Positions 49,903 to 58,943 of a stretch of 64,000 nucleotides of DNA are shown here, one piece after another. The translations under genes were made by a program, and so were the position numbers. Within the stretch, counting starts at the first letter, position 1, and every line of letters begins with the position of its first letter. The DNA is from a virus, in the IMG/VR virus record IMGVR_UViG_3300047476_001402, positions 1-64,000 of that record, one strand, 5' to 3'. The notes beneath the pieces are model-generated. The model made no database searches and was not told the origin of the DNA. It saw only the letters and a list, made by a program, of their open reading frames with translations.

Positions 49903-51054
49903 TTACATTAAAATTTTATGACTACGATCCTTGCCAAAAGAATAACCAAATAAAGGCAGCTTCAATTCTATTGCGATACCGAATGCACGACTGAGATAAA
50001 ACTCATCCTTATAAAAGGGATCATTATCCAAACAGGTTACAAATAATTTATCAACCTTAGTAAATGATAATGCATATCTAAGGGAGTCATAGTCTAGTGT
50101 CCCTACACGAAATCCTTTCTGCCATTCATTGTATGTGTTATCTTCGCCTTTTAACACTATACCCTTTACTTCTGTTGGAAGTGGTCCATTTCCATGTCTC
50201 GTTGCATAAGACCGTGTGATACCTATACGAAGAATATGCCCGTCATAATCGATCCTCTTTAGGAAATCTTCTGCTAATTGTGTCGTTGTATCGGTAGCAG
50301 AGACATGAGGTAAAAATCCACGATCTTTATCAAGAAGTGCTCCTTGTGCTCCCTCAAATACCACGATTTCTGAATTATTAATCAATTTCTTACAATCTTC
50401 ATCATTCACAATTGTGATGAAGGCTTCAATATTTTTATATATAGAAATTAAATCTTGCTCTTCTTCATGATCATCAACAAACAATCCTTCCCAATTTTCA
50501 TCCTTCTCATAATCTTTAGGACCAATCTCGTCCCTGAAATTAGAAATAATATCAAATATATGTATATCTAAAAAAGAATTCCTTATACTGGATAAGTCAC
50601 CTATTTTAAGTGGATTATATTTTTGTGCATATTCGACGGTTTTATAAATCCCAAGACCTACAGACCCATGATTATTAACCTTCTCTTCAATGCGATTTGC
50701 ATAGATATGATAAGGAGTAGTAACTAATGCATTTTCATGAACATAAACTTTTGGAAGAAATCCGAATTTGCTTTCAAAATCTCGCATCTCATGAATAAGA
50801 AGAATAGGATTTACGATTACACTATCTAATAAAAGTGTATCCGCACCTGCAAAAGTTCCTGCGGATAGCTGTTTAAAACAAAAATGTTTATTTCTAACGT
50901 GAACATTATGGGCGCATTGTGCCCCGCCAGAAAATCTAACAACCAATGAACTCTTGGTAACTGATGTTATATAGTCAGTCACTGTTCCCTTTCCCTCGTC
51001 CCCGTGTCCGATTCCAACAACAATATAAGCTTTTTTATTTTTCATATAATTCAT
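49903..51054 (-). CDS. purA: Adenylosuccinate synthetase-like (PurA/PurZ family)
   Basis: 383 aa, shorter than bacterial PurA (about 430). P-loop region VGIGHGDEGKGTVTDY keeps the catalytic Asp of PurA; phage PurZ enzymes of the 2-aminoadenine pathway usually have Ser there. VRFSGGAQCAHN, EGAQGALLDKDRGFLPHVS and GNGPLPTEV are further family motifs, with changes in the IMP-binding parts. Joins aspartate to a purine nucleotide. Probably PurA-like, but a special dNMP substrate is possible. Confidence 0.8.
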   Translation of the reverse strand: MNYMKNKKAYIVVGIGHGDEGKGTVTDYITSVTKSSLVVRFSGGAQCAHNVHVRNKHFCFKQLSAGTFAGADTLLLDSVIVNPILLIHEMRDFESKFGFLPKVYVHENALVTTPYHIYANRIEEKVNNHGSVGLGIYKTVEYAQKYNPLKIGDLSSIRNSFLDIHIFDIISNFRDEIGPKDYEKDENWEGLFVDDHEEEQDLISIYKNIEAFITIVNDEDCKKLINNSEIVVFEGAQGALLDKDRGFLPHVSATDTTTQLAEDFLKRIDYDGHILRIGITRSYATRHGNGPLPTEVKGIVLKGEDNTYNEWQKGFRVGTLDYDSLRYALSFTKVDKLFVTCLDNDPFYKDEFYLSRAFGIAIELKLPLFGYSFGKDRSHKILM

Positions 51055-51844
51055 TAATTTCTAAATATTTTTTATATTTTCTCTCTAAACAAAAATTTCC
51101 ATTATATATATATTTTAATATTTCAACTACTTCGTTTTTACGAAATATTCGTAAAACATATATTGTTTTTTTCTTTACAATTGTGCCATAGCCAAACATA
51201 TACTTTTCTTTTAAATCTGTTAAAAAGGATTCTGATGCCGAATATATATTAATCGAAAATTGTGATCCCCCAGATTTAGTTTTACCCACATATATGTTAC
51301 CATCACCATCAACAATTCCTCTCAGGTAATCAGGAATAAATTCTTTTGGAACTTCTACCACAAATTCTTTACCAGTCTTATTTTTAAAAACGCCCATAGT
51401 AGCTATATCTTCAATTATAGCCTTTGAACCAAATTTTAAACTCACTTGTTTAGAGGGGCCAATATTAGTTCTTTTATCAATCCGCACTCTTTCTGTTATA
51501 GGTATTCTAGAATCTAATTGATCCCTTATAAACTCTAAAATCGACCGATCTCTTTCTTGAATATCTACACCTATCCATCTCACACGACCCGTATCTATTA
51601 CATATCCGTCACATATCAAGAATCCTAGACTATATGCCATATTCGCAGACCATTTTGAAAAATACTGCTCATCATAAGAATATTTTAGACGTTTATTTTT
51701 TGAATTCCGCTGTATACCGTACTTTCTTATTAGATATGATATACTATGTTCACTTTTACCTAATACCTCTGCGATTTCTTTTTGTGTTTTTCCTTCAACT
51801 ACAAATTGTTGAATTATATATTCTTTGAGATTGTCGTAAGCCAT
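51035..51844 (-). CDS. LAGLIDADG homing endonuclease
   Basis: 269 aa. N-terminal HTH (KTQKEIAEVLGKSEHSISYL), then two LAGLIDADG-type helices: MAYSLGFLICDGYV near 68 and LRGIVDGDGNI near 175, each with the acidic residue. Free-standing, overlapping the purA start by 20 nt. A mobile gene. Confidence 0.82.
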   Translation of the reverse strand: MAYDNLKEYIIQQFVVEGKTQKEIAEVLGKSEHSISYLIRKYGIQRNSKNKRLKYSYDEQYFSKWSANMAYSLGFLICDGYVIDTGRVRWIGVDIQERDRSILEFIRDQLDSRIPITERVRIDKRTNIGPSKQVSLKFGSKAIIEDIATMGVFKNKTGKEFVVEVPKEFIPDYLRGIVDGDGNIYVGKTKSGGSQFSINIYSASESFLTDLKEKYMFGYGTIVKKKTIYVLRIFRKNEVVEILKYIYNGNFCLERKYKKYLEINELYEK

Positions 51845-51852
51845 TATACATA

Positions 51853-51860
51853 TACTTATA
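51853..51860 (-). promoter_or_regulatory. Late-like box TATAAGTA
   Basis: Minus-strand TATAAGTA 8 nt before the homing endonuclease ATG. Confidence 0.4.
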
Positions 51861-51888
51861 ACGGTCTGCTTGTTTTTTTGCCATAGTT

Positions 51889-52074
51889 TTAATCAATAAG
51901 ATTTTTGATAAGTGATGAAATTGTTCGATAATCTTTTGTTACGAGGATTTGTTCTTGATTATCCAATGTTATAAGTGTCCAATTTCTATCTGGTTCTATT
52001 CTTCTAATAGTTTTCAATGCTAATAGTTGATAAACGGACCCCCGCTCTGTGTTTAATGGTAATTCAATCATCAT
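51889..52074 (-). CDS. Hypothetical protein, 61 aa
   Basis: MMIELPLNTERGSVYQLLAL start; looks like a small DNA- or RNA-associated protein with basic and beta segments. Between a terminator and the endonuclease. Not recognised. Confidence 0.5.
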   Translation of the reverse strand: MMIELPLNTERGSVYQLLALKTIRRIEPDRNWTLITLDNQEQILVTKDYRTISSLIKNLID

Positions 52075-52077
52075 AAA

Positions 52078-52112
52078 ATAAAAAAGTGGAATAAATTGCT
52101 CTATTCCACTTT
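52078..52112 (-). terminator. Intrinsic terminator
   Basis: AAAAGTGGAATA / TATTCCACTTTT stem read on the minus strand, followed by T-run. Ends the vWA operon. Confidence 0.8.
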
Positions 52113-52134
52113 TAAGTTTAAAATTTCGGATACT

Positions 52135-53007
52135 TTAGAGAATAATCTCTGTTTCTTCAAAATTTTGTTTCTGCTGTGGAGTAGTCTCTACTCCTGATTC
52201 TACACCCTTCTGGACGTTTTTCAACACATATTGTGCGATAATTTCTGGGATTTTTGTATAATCTTGAGTAACAATTAAATGTTCGCCAAGAAGATCACGC
52301 AAACCGTTCTCTGCTGATTGGGATCTATAACCGTGATTGATATGAATATGGATATAATTCCATTTTTCTTCAATCTTTCGAAGAAGTTCTTCGCTTGTTA
52401 CTGATCCTTCTGCACCCGCATTTTCATAAGTCGCATTAATGAAAGATGCTGGAATTACTGGATGAATAGGCTCGTCACCAAAAGTGAAAATAAACCCTTT
52501 TTGTTTACGTTTTTCCCATGCATCAGTTACTACAAACCTATCAGCAAAGTCCCATACAAGACTGTAGCTTTCACCACCATTACCACCACCATTGCCTTCG
52601 AGATATGTCCGAGTTAACCACATATCAAGTTCCTCATCACCAGATTCGAACTGTCCTACTTGGATAGGATAACGATCTGATATATGATCACCAACCGCAA
52701 TAAAAAGAAGAGCGGCATCAGGAACCCCACCGTTGATGATAGAACTCATCAATTTTGGAAGTCCCTCCTTTACAAGATTATGAGGAATAATCCCCATAGA
52801 ACCTGTAACATCCATTCCTAATATAATTGGAACTGTGTTTGGATGAACTGCTGAATCCCTTGCCTCACGAATCTTGATGGCTTTTGGTTCCATAGATTCG
52901 TGGATCATTCGCGTTTTACTTTGTTCGAAAGTATCTGCGAGAGATTTTACTGCATACGTTGCAGACCGTGTGCTTCTTGCACTAAAATCGTAAGATGAAC
53001 CACCCAT
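52135..53007 (-). CDS. von Willebrand A domain protein
   Basis: 290 aa from MGGSSYDFSARS. The vWA metal site is ILGMDVTGSMG near 70 and the domain runs to about 270. Gly-rich loop NGGGNGGESYS. No export signal. Phage homologues occur near replication genes; role unknown. Distinct from the Ro60-like vWA protein. Confidence 0.65.
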   Translation of the reverse strand: MGGSSYDFSARSTRSATYAVKSLADTFEQSKTRMIHESMEPKAIKIREARDSAVHPNTVPIILGMDVTGSMGIIPHNLVKEGLPKLMSSIINGGVPDAALLFIAVGDHISDRYPIQVGQFESGDEELDMWLTRTYLEGNGGGNGGESYSLVWDFADRFVVTDAWEKRKQKGFIFTFGDEPIHPVIPASFINATYENAGAEGSVTSEELLRKIEEKWNYIHIHINHGYRSQSAENGLRDLLGEHLIVTQDYTKIPEIIAQYVLKNVQKGVESGVETTPQQKQNFEETEIIL

Positions 53008-53011
53008 GATA

Positions 53012-53395
53012 TTATTCGAAAAGGTTTTTGTAACCAGCTTTAGCCACTTCCAACTTAATCGCAAGATTACGAAGTTTTACACCAATCTCGATATGTTTAG
53101 CAACAAATCCATCAACATCGAAGTCGCTAGCCAACACAAGACTGTTAGCATCCCTCGGAGAAAGGTCCAACATATTGTTTTGATCACGTTTCAGGTCTTT
53201 TACTTCCTGTTCCATGTCTTCGATCTTGCGCTTATACTTTAGTTGAGCAATCTCAACAATAGAGATCGCACGATCTTTCCTAATTTTACTATTAGGACGG
53301 GTAAGAGTATTAAAAAACTTCCCCGTCAATTCTGGCTCATCATCTGTGCCAATTACATTATCAATATCACTCACTGTATCTGTTGTATCACTCAT
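53012..53395 (-). CDS. Coiled-coil hypothetical protein, 127 aa
   Basis: Acidic disordered N terminus, then coiled coil at 45-80 (YKRKIEDMEQEVKDLKRD) and helices to the end. First gene of its operon, 10 nt from a consensus promoter. Not recognised. Confidence 0.55.
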   Translation of the reverse strand: MSDTTDTVSDIDNVIGTDDEPELTGKFFNTLTRPNSKIRKDRAISIVEIAQLKYKRKIEDMEQEVKDLKRDQNNMLDLSPRDANSLVLASDFDVDGFVAKHIEIGVKLRNLAIKLEVAKAGYKNLFE

Positions 53396-53405
53396 AGAGG
53401 TCTTT

Positions 53406-53434
53406 ATTATAGGTTATGTTGTTATCTTTGTCAA
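53406..53434 (-). promoter_or_regulatory. Consensus sigma-70 promoter
   Basis: Minus strand TTGACA (53429-53434), 17-nt spacer, TATAAT (53406-53411), 10 nt to the ATG at 53395. A perfect match to both boxes. Confidence 0.85.
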
Positions 53435-53437
53435 TTG

Positions 53438-54070
53438 TTATTCGCTGTATTTTTCCCAATCGTCTTTGAATCTGTCTTTTAATTTCTGAAAATATTCATT
53501 AGTTTTAATCTTACACATCCAAGTATTGCCACAAAAAGCACCATTAGTTTCAGTACCTTTACATATAACGCCTTCCTTTAAACCATATACGTTATCTCGG
53601 ACACTTTGGATAAATTCATCATTAAGATTTCCTGCATATACAACTTTAGGAATCGGAACCACTTCATCAAGTGTTTTTACAAATTCCAAGGGTTTAAGAA
53701 ATTTTCGCTGTTTATGTCCGACCATAATATCAAAAAATACCAGATCGTGTGGTTCATCTTCATGATGTCCTGCAAAAGAATTTTCCCCCAAGAATTCCCC
53801 AAAAACGACAATCTCTCTATAATCACGCAAAGATTTCTCTTTCTTGAAGACATTTTCTAGGGGTTCCTTGTATTTCGAATTGAAGATTTCTACCATTTCT
53901 TTCCAGAATGGAGTAGTCTCATTAATAAGCTGTGTCCTCGTTCCAAAACAATCGAATCCTCTTTTTTGGGTATATTTTGCTCTGAAATTGCTGCCATCAA
54001 GTTTGTCGAAGGCTATACAATTTTGACGGGGAGCCTTGCTACTGTTTATAATGGAAGGGTACTCAATCAT
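53438..54070 (-). CDS. RNA ligase (T4 Rnl2-like family)
   Basis: 210 aa. Nucleotidyltransferase motifs are in order: I FDKLDGSNFRAK (catalytic Lys near 22), III VVFGEFLGENSF near 90, IV LKEGVICKG near 165, V WMCKIKTN near 187. Seals RNA nicks or ends using ATP. It lacks the C-terminal domain of Rnl2. Could repair cleaved tRNAs or circularise/mature the permuted RNAs. Confidence 0.82.
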   Translation of the reverse strand: MIEYPSIINSSKAPRQNCIAFDKLDGSNFRAKYTQKRGFDCFGTRTQLINETTPFWKEMVEIFNSKYKEPLENVFKKEKSLRDYREIVVFGEFLGENSFAGHHEDEPHDLVFFDIMVGHKQRKFLKPLEFVKTLDEVVPIPKVVYAGNLNDEFIQSVRDNVYGLKEGVICKGTETNGAFCGNTWMCKIKTNEYFQKLKDRFKDDWEKYSE

Positions 54071-54267
54071 ATTTGTAATGTATAATCCTCATCAATCTCA
54101 TATTCATCTAACATAAATCGTTCAACATCTTCTATCTGACCAATAGAAAGATGCACTTCAATTTCTTCATGACAACAGCCTTTAGAACATATCTTCATCT
54201 TTCTAATAACCATAGGTTTTAATGCCTTAATGGTTAAGTCGTCGTATATTGACTGTTCTCCAATCAC
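54067..54267 (-). CDS. Hypothetical protein, 66 aa
   Basis: KICSKGCCHEEIEVHLS has three Cys and a His, possible metal site; acidic C terminus. Overlaps both neighbours by 4 nt. Position next to the clamp loader small subunit, but no gp62 similarity is visible. Confidence 0.5.
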   Translation of the reverse strand: MIGEQSIYDDLTIKALKPMVIRKMKICSKGCCHEEIEVHLSIGQIEDVERFMLDEYEIDEDYTLQI

Positions 54268-55169
54268 AATTTCTGTCCTAGGTTGAATAATAATGCACTA
54301 AAGTTGATTTCTGTATCAGCAACAAATGCATCGCGATACATATATTCTGAAATCAATAGCACTGCAACAGTATTACACTCTGCAACGTATAAGTCAAACA
54401 AAGATTTCATCAATTGATGATAATTGTTTGCAAATTTATCAGAATTTTCTACAACAAATTTACGAATAGCAAAAACATCTTCCTTCGCTTTCAGCTTTGT
54501 CTTAATTAACAATGCAACTCCAGTATCTTTTTTGAACTTATATATGAATTTTCCTGTAGAGCAATTCCTTTGTAGTTCGTTAATAGTCTTACGAATATCA
54601 GGAAAATGAGTCTTTACTAGAAGTCGAACATTTGATATCTGATCCTCTCCAACTACAATATTCTCTGCTTTCAGAATTGTTGCAACTCTTCGAAGAACAT
54701 CACCCTCAGGAACATTGAATGTAAATTCTTGACAACGTGACCGAATCGCTTCGATGATTTTCGAACGATAATTACCCGTGAGAATGAATTTAACCTCATC
54801 CAAATATTCTTCAAGGGTTACGCGCAATGCTTGTTGAAATACCGTGCTTGCACCATCCACCTCATTAAGAATGACTAGCTTAGGATTACCATCAATACTT
54901 GCGATTTCAATATATCCTTGGATTTTCTCTCGTAATACATCAATGGTACCTTGCTCAGATGCATTGATAATCATATAAGAGTTGGGCGAAAACTTATCAG
55001 CAAGAATTTTCGCCATTGAACTTTTTCCCGTTCCCGGACTTCCTGTAAATAGGAGATTATTAGGTATTTCCTTTAAATTGGTGAAAAAGCTTTTATCTTC
55101 CTCATTTAGGAGGATATCTTCTATTGTTTTCGGACTATATTTGATAGTCCATACTTGATTAATTGTCAT
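54264..55169 (-). CDS. Sliding-clamp loader subunit (gp44/RFC type AAA+)
   Basis: 301 aa. WTIKYSPKTIEDILLNEE start, Walker A FTGSPGTGKSSMAKIL near 42, Walker B LVILNEVDGAS near 98, sensor 1 FILTGNYRS, and the SRC motif IRSRCQEF. Loads the sliding clamp on DNA for replication, like T4 gp44. Confidence 0.9.
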   Translation of the reverse strand: MTINQVWTIKYSPKTIEDILLNEEDKSFFTNLKEIPNNLLFTGSPGTGKSSMAKILADKFSPNSYMIINASEQGTIDVLREKIQGYIEIASIDGNPKLVILNEVDGASTVFQQALRVTLEEYLDEVKFILTGNYRSKIIEAIRSRCQEFTFNVPEGDVLRRVATILKAENIVVGEDQISNVRLLVKTHFPDIRKTINELQRNCSTGKFIYKFKKDTGVALLIKTKLKAKEDVFAIRKFVVENSDKFANNYHQLMKSLFDLYVAECNTVAVLLISEYMYRDAFVADTEINFSALLFNLGQKL

Positions 55170-55344
55170 TTTTTTGATATAAAAATGGTTTGCTTATAAC
55201 AACTTTTACATTATTATCTTTCATTCTTTGTAGGAAGTCTCTGAGCATTCTTTTAAAATTTTCGCTCGGAGGCGGAGAAGAGGGCGTAGGGATACTATCA
55301 CATTCGAGATAAGGAATCCCCTCCTTTGTATATTTCCAATGCAT
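55159..55344 (-). CDS. Hypothetical protein, 61 aa
   Basis: Pro/Ser stretch SIPTPSSPPPSEN in the middle, then a basic helix. Overlaps the clamp loader start. Not recognised. Confidence 0.45.
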   Translation of the reverse strand: MHWKYTKEGIPYLECDSIPTPSSPPPSENFKRMLRDFLQRMKDNNVKVVISKPFLYQKNDN

Positions 55345-55345
55345 A

Positions 55346-55495
55346 TTAGTAGCATTTACTGTTCGTAGTTCCCCACACGAAACAGTGCAATCCTAAAAAG
55401 ATTAAACTTGCTCCAAATCCGAAACATGTATAAAGACCTGTATAGACAAGTCCTAGTGCTATTAATTTATAATTTTTCTTTATTGTGTCTAACAT
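55346..55495 (-). CDS. Small membrane protein, 49 aa
   Basis: MLDTIKKNYKLIALGL start with one or two hydrophobic segments (10-38). Overlaps the upstream gene by 29 nt. Function unknown. Confidence 0.45.
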   Translation of the reverse strand: MLDTIKKNYKLIALGLVYTGLYTCFGFGASLIFLGLHCFVWGTTNSKCY

Positions 55496-55715
55496 ATTTG
55501 TAATTTCCTATTGTGAACGGATGTCCCTTTTCTACTTCTCCTTTTGCCCATGAAGTATCTAATTCAAGCTGTTCGTAAACAGACCAAAGGTACTCTAAAG
55601 TCTCGGATTCGCTTTCACTAGCCTTTTCGAAGAGACTTTTACAATCTCTTATAATTCCCGCACTATCAAGATTTGTTTTTAAAACTTTCTCAGCCGTTGA
55701 TAAGGGTGTTTCCAT
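55467..55715 (-). CDS. Hypothetical protein, 82 aa
   Basis: Acidic helical protein with SESESETLEYLWS. Not recognised. Confidence 0.5.
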   Translation of the reverse strand: METPLSTAEKVLKTNLDSAGIIRDCKSLFEKASESESETLEYLWSVYEQLELDTSWAKGEVEKGHPFTIGNYKYVRHNKEKL

Positions 55716-55872
55716 TATATTTCAAAATAGGTGAAGGGTTCTGTTCTGTTACTTGGATGCTCTGTAATTGAGTCAAAAGATTGATAACATGGTTGACTTG
55801 ATCGGTAGGAATAGAAAAGGTTTGATATCCTACTGTTACATTAATACGATTAGTGCTAATTAAATTTGCCAT
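55690..55872 (-). CDS. Conserved small phage protein
   Basis: 60 aa beginning MANLISTNRINVTVG with TFSIPTDQVNHVINLL; resembles a small protein common in large phages and cyanophages. Function unknown. Confidence 0.6.
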   Translation of the reverse strand: MANLISTNRINVTVGYQTFSIPTDQVNHVINLLTQLQSIQVTEQNPSPILKYNGNTLING

Positions 55873-55877
55873 GTAGT

Positions 55878-55906
55878 AAGATACTAGACGGGTATAATCG
55901 ATTCAA
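55878..55906 (-). promoter_or_regulatory. Leaderless promoter
   Basis: Minus strand TTGAAT (55901-55906), 17-nt spacer, TATCTT (55878-55883), 5 nt to the ATG at 55872. Confidence 0.55.
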
Positions 55907-56094
55907 GACTGTTTTCTGTAAATCTTTGAAAAGTCTGTAATTTGCATATAATACTCTTTTTTAGTATCTTCGTGATATGCAGTCAAACTTTCACAATCAG
56001 TATACGTGAAAATCGTGTAATCTCCATTACGACTCGCATCTTCAGGACATACTAATTTTTTCCGAAATGTTTTAAAATCTGTTAAAAGTGTCAT
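55903..56094 (-). CDS. Hypothetical protein, 63 aa
   Basis: Small soluble protein with several Cys/Tyr. Divergent from the plus operon at 56135. Not recognised. Confidence 0.5.
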   Translation of the reverse strand: MTLLTDFKTFRKKLVCPEDASRNGDYTIFTYTDCESLTAYHEDTKKEYYMQITDFSKIYRKQS

Positions 56095-56134
56095 TTGATT
56101 ATTACTATTATACAGAGTAAACTACATAATCATC

Positions 56135-56380
56135 ATGTCAACTGAAATTAAAAAATACGGATTTTATGCATATATCAAAGGTCTTGAAAAAGGGCTCGGA
56201 TTAGTCGTTCTAGATGTCGGTAAGAACATAACAGGTATCAAACTATGTGTTGGTAAAAGTGAACACTTTTCTATTCCTAAAGAATCTTTCGAAACCTTGT
56301 TAGCATATGATACATTAGAATTCGTGGAAACAGTTCCTAAGTTTGTATGGAAAGAAATGAAAAGAAACCTTGCATCGTAG
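56135..56380 (+). CDS. Hypothetical protein, 81 aa
   Basis: Beta-rich, MSTEIKKYGFYAYIKGL start. Its end overlaps the -35 of the exonuclease promoter. Not recognised. Confidence 0.5.
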   Translation: MSTEIKKYGFYAYIKGLEKGLGLVVLDVGKNITGIKLCVGKSEHFSIPKESFETLLAYDTLEFVETVPKFVWKEMKRNLAS

Positions 56381-56398
56381 CAAAGAGGGAATTATAGT
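56370..56398 (+). promoter_or_regulatory. Leaderless promoter of the exonuclease
   Basis: TTGCAT (56370-56375), 17-nt spacer, TATAGT (56393-56398), 5 nt to the ATG at 56404. Confidence 0.7.
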
Positions 56399-56403
56399 CG
56401 TCT

Positions 56404-57336
56404 ATGCAATACGGCAAACTTATTATTGATGGAAACAATTTTCTATTTCGTGCATTTTTTACCAAACGACCTGAAAAAATCATAGAAGGGGTAAATGCAA
56501 CAGCCATTCACCAATTCCTTCACATGTTTCGAACTATGGTTACGAGATTCGAGCCGAAAGAAATCTATCTAACCTGGGATAAAAAATTAAATCCTACTAA
56601 ACTAAACTTCCGTAAAGAGTTGGTTCCTTATAAGGAACAAAGAACAGAAACCGAACATACCGAAAAGATGTTTGCAACAATCCCGATCATTCAGGAATTC
56701 TTGGATAATTTAGGCGTTGTTACTATATACCCCGTTAATATGGAGGCAGATGACGTTATCCGGTTCTGTGCTATAAATGATACAAAATCTACGATCATAG
56801 TATCCTCAGATAATGATTTATTTCAATTGGTTACGGAGGAGGTTCATCAGTATATTCCTACTAAAAATATCATTCTTACCTTGGAAAATTTTGAAGAAGT
56901 TGTCTCGGTTAAGCCTGAGCAATATCTAGGATATAAAGCTATCTTAGGTGATAAATCTGATAATATTTCTGGACTCTGTGGGCACGGTCCTGTCAAATCG
57001 AAAATTCTTACTGAAAGACTGACACAAATTATCGTACAAAATAATTGTACTGTTCAAGAAGCAGTTGCATCTGTATTAAACCCAGAGGACGCTACAATTA
57101 TTTGTCGAAATCTTCGTGTTATGGATCTTGGTTATACTGAGACTGAACAGCCAGAAGAATATGGCTTTTATAGAGAACAAGTAAAAGCTTCTAATACTTC
57201 CTTTGATACTGCTAAATTGAAAGAACTGTTTTATAGATTTGAAATGCACCAATTTCTTAGAGAGTTTGGAAATTGGAATAAACTATTCAATCCTGATTAC
57301 GATAATAGTGATTTACTTTCACAGATTGTGATGTAA
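56404..57336 (+). CDS. 5'-3' exonuclease / RNase H (FEN family)
   Basis: 310 aa. Metal-binding motifs: DGNNFLFRAF near 9, MEADDVIRF near 116, SSDNDLFQL near 138, GDKSDNISG near 184 (helix-hairpin-helix region follows). Removes RNA primers and 5' flaps, as T4 RNase H or the PolI 5' nuclease. Confidence 0.88.
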   Translation: MQYGKLIIDGNNFLFRAFFTKRPEKIIEGVNATAIHQFLHMFRTMVTRFEPKEIYLTWDKKLNPTKLNFRKELVPYKEQRTETEHTEKMFATIPIIQEFLDNLGVVTIYPVNMEADDVIRFCAINDTKSTIIVSSDNDLFQLVTEEVHQYIPTKNIILTLENFEEVVSVKPEQYLGYKAILGDKSDNISGLCGHGPVKSKILTERLTQIIVQNNCTVQEAVASVLNPEDATIICRNLRVMDLGYTETEQPEEYGFYREQVKASNTSFDTAKLKELFYRFEMHQFLREFGNWNKLFNPDYDNSDLLSQIVM

Positions 57337-57347
57337 ATATAACTATT

Positions 57348-57533
57348 ATGCAAATATTACAAAATACACCTATCTCATGTCGCTCTTGTGGACAGATGAC
57401 CCCTGGTAGGGAGCAACCAGTAAGAAAAACCGATGGCTCTTTAGTTATGGAGTGTAACTGGCGATGTGGTAGATGTGGAACATATCTAAAACATGGTATA
57501 ACTCGTATAGTCGAACCAGCAAAAACAAAATAA
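57348..57533 (+). CDS. Zinc-ribbon protein, 61 aa
   Basis: SCRSCG and RCGRCG give a four-Cys zinc ribbon. Stop overlaps the next start (TAATG). Function unknown. Confidence 0.6.
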   Translation: MQILQNTPISCRSCGQMTPGREQPVRKTDGSLVMECNWRCGRCGTYLKHGITRIVEPAKTK

Positions 57534-57931
57534 TGAAAACTAGTAAAAAAATACTATATGCTTTATTATCCTTTCTTATTATAGGTATAATAAGTGGTGG
57601 GTTATCTATAGGTTTCGAACTTTTCTTCGGTTTTGCTTTTTGGAAGACGTTCTTTTTTATCTCTGTTGTTCAATTTGTTGGACCTATGTTGTGGAACAAA
57701 TATTACGAATCAGCACAATTAATAAATCTTGCAAAAGAATATGCTGCAAAACCATTTAAAAGATATATGATAAATTTGAACTGTGCTCATTGCGGACAAA
57801 TAAATACCGTTGAAATGGATTTAGCAGAAACAGAATTTAAATGTACCAATTGTAAAAAAGATAATGGTATTCATATTGAATTTATGACGGCGGCAATAAC
57901 TGTTCCTGTTAGTGAAACGAACTTCCTATGA
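57533..57931 (+). CDS. Membrane protein with C-terminal zinc site
   Basis: 132 aa; start set by the TAATG overlap. Two transmembrane helices at about 9-55, then NCAHCGQ and KCTNCKK. Function unknown. Confidence 0.55.
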   Translation: MKTSKKILYALLSFLIIGIISGGLSIGFELFFGFAFWKTFFFISVVQFVGPMLWNKYYESAQLINLAKEYAAKPFKRYMINLNCAHCGQINTVEMDLAETEFKCTNCKKDNGIHIEFMTAAITVPVSETNFL

Positions 57932-58374
57932 GCTTATTGAAGCCTGATATAGAATATGATCCGTCTAAAAGAATAGATATGTATATTCCTACGAGGAATA
58001 CTGCTATCGTCCCCGAGATAGAAAAAACTGCCACTGTTTCTAGCAGGGACGAATTACATTTACATTTACTACAATTCGCCAATAACTTCACAGATGCAGA
58101 AATTTTACGTTTTTATAAATTGTCCAGTATGACATTTAAAACTAGTGTAAACGTTTTGGATAGTATTTCATTTTTAGAAAAATTCTCTGTTCTGTATATA
58201 GGTGCCCTTCGCAAAGAATTTCCATCCAAAGATTTCTCCGATATCGAAAAATCTTTATTAACTATAAAAGAATCAATTGCAGAAATTCTAAAGCATGATA
58301 ATGTAGAGAACAAGTTTATCATTCCTATGATGTTAGGGATGATCGAAGGACTATTAAATTATGAAAATTATTAA
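57928..58374 (+). CDS. Hypothetical protein, 148 aa
   Basis: Mostly helical soluble protein. Overlaps both neighbours. Not recognised. Confidence 0.5.
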   Translation: MSLLKPDIEYDPSKRIDMYIPTRNTAIVPEIEKTATVSSRDELHLHLLQFANNFTDAEILRFYKLSSMTFKTSVNVLDSISFLEKFSVLYIGALRKEFPSKDFSDIEKSLLTIKESIAEILKHDNVENKFIIPMMLGMIEGLLNYENY

Positions 58375-58933
58375 AAGATTAGGAAAAGAGTATTATAAAC
58401 CAAATACTAATGAAGTAGATTGGTCTAAAGTAATAGGAAAAAATTGTGTAATAGATTGCTCCACCTGCACTGGAGAATCAGGCGCATACTCAGAGTTATT
58501 GATTGAGGATTTTGATCATAACACACAACTATTGAAATATAAGTTTGATGGTGATTCGTTTTGGGTTGAAGAAGGCTTTTACGGAACTTGGGTACTAATG
58601 TTCGTCTTCGAGAATGAAGAACCTGTCAAGAAATCCACTCTTTCGGATGAGATGAAGTTGTTACTTGAACACGCAAAAGAGCGAACAGAGGATAATCAAC
58701 AACGTCCGTTTTATCCCCCACCATGGCCGACAATTCCAAAACCTTATTATAATAAAGGTATTAGATGTTCTAAATGTGGTATAGATTTTGGTAATGGGCC
58801 AATCGGATATGTATGTCCTAATCATCCATGCCCTTCTGGGCTAGGCGGAGTTTATTGTTATAACAGTATAGTCAAAGAATACCCCAGCGAATATGATACT
58901 GGTTGTGCTACGGGCTCATTATATGCAGATTAA
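58361..58933 (+). CDS. Hypothetical protein, 190 aa, zinc segment
   Basis: Pro-rich linker (RPFYPPPWPTIPKPYY) followed by RCSKCGIDFG and a Cys-rich end (YVCPNHPCPSG). The N-terminal half is beta-rich. Overlaps the previous gene by 14 nt. Not recognised. Confidence 0.5.
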   Translation: MKIIKRLGKEYYKPNTNEVDWSKVIGKNCVIDCSTCTGESGAYSELLIEDFDHNTQLLKYKFDGDSFWVEEGFYGTWVLMFVFENEEPVKKSTLSDEMKLLLEHAKERTEDNQQRPFYPPPWPTIPKPYYNKGIRCSKCGIDFGNGPIGYVCPNHPCPSGLGGVYCYNSIVKEYPSEYDTGCATGSLYAD

Positions 58934-58943
58934 TTTAAAATAA

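Noticed and set aside
49903-51054. Evidence for a 2-aminoadenine (Z) genome
   Set aside because: The catalytic Asp of PurA is retained and no MazZ, DatZ or DpoZ candidate is present in the window.
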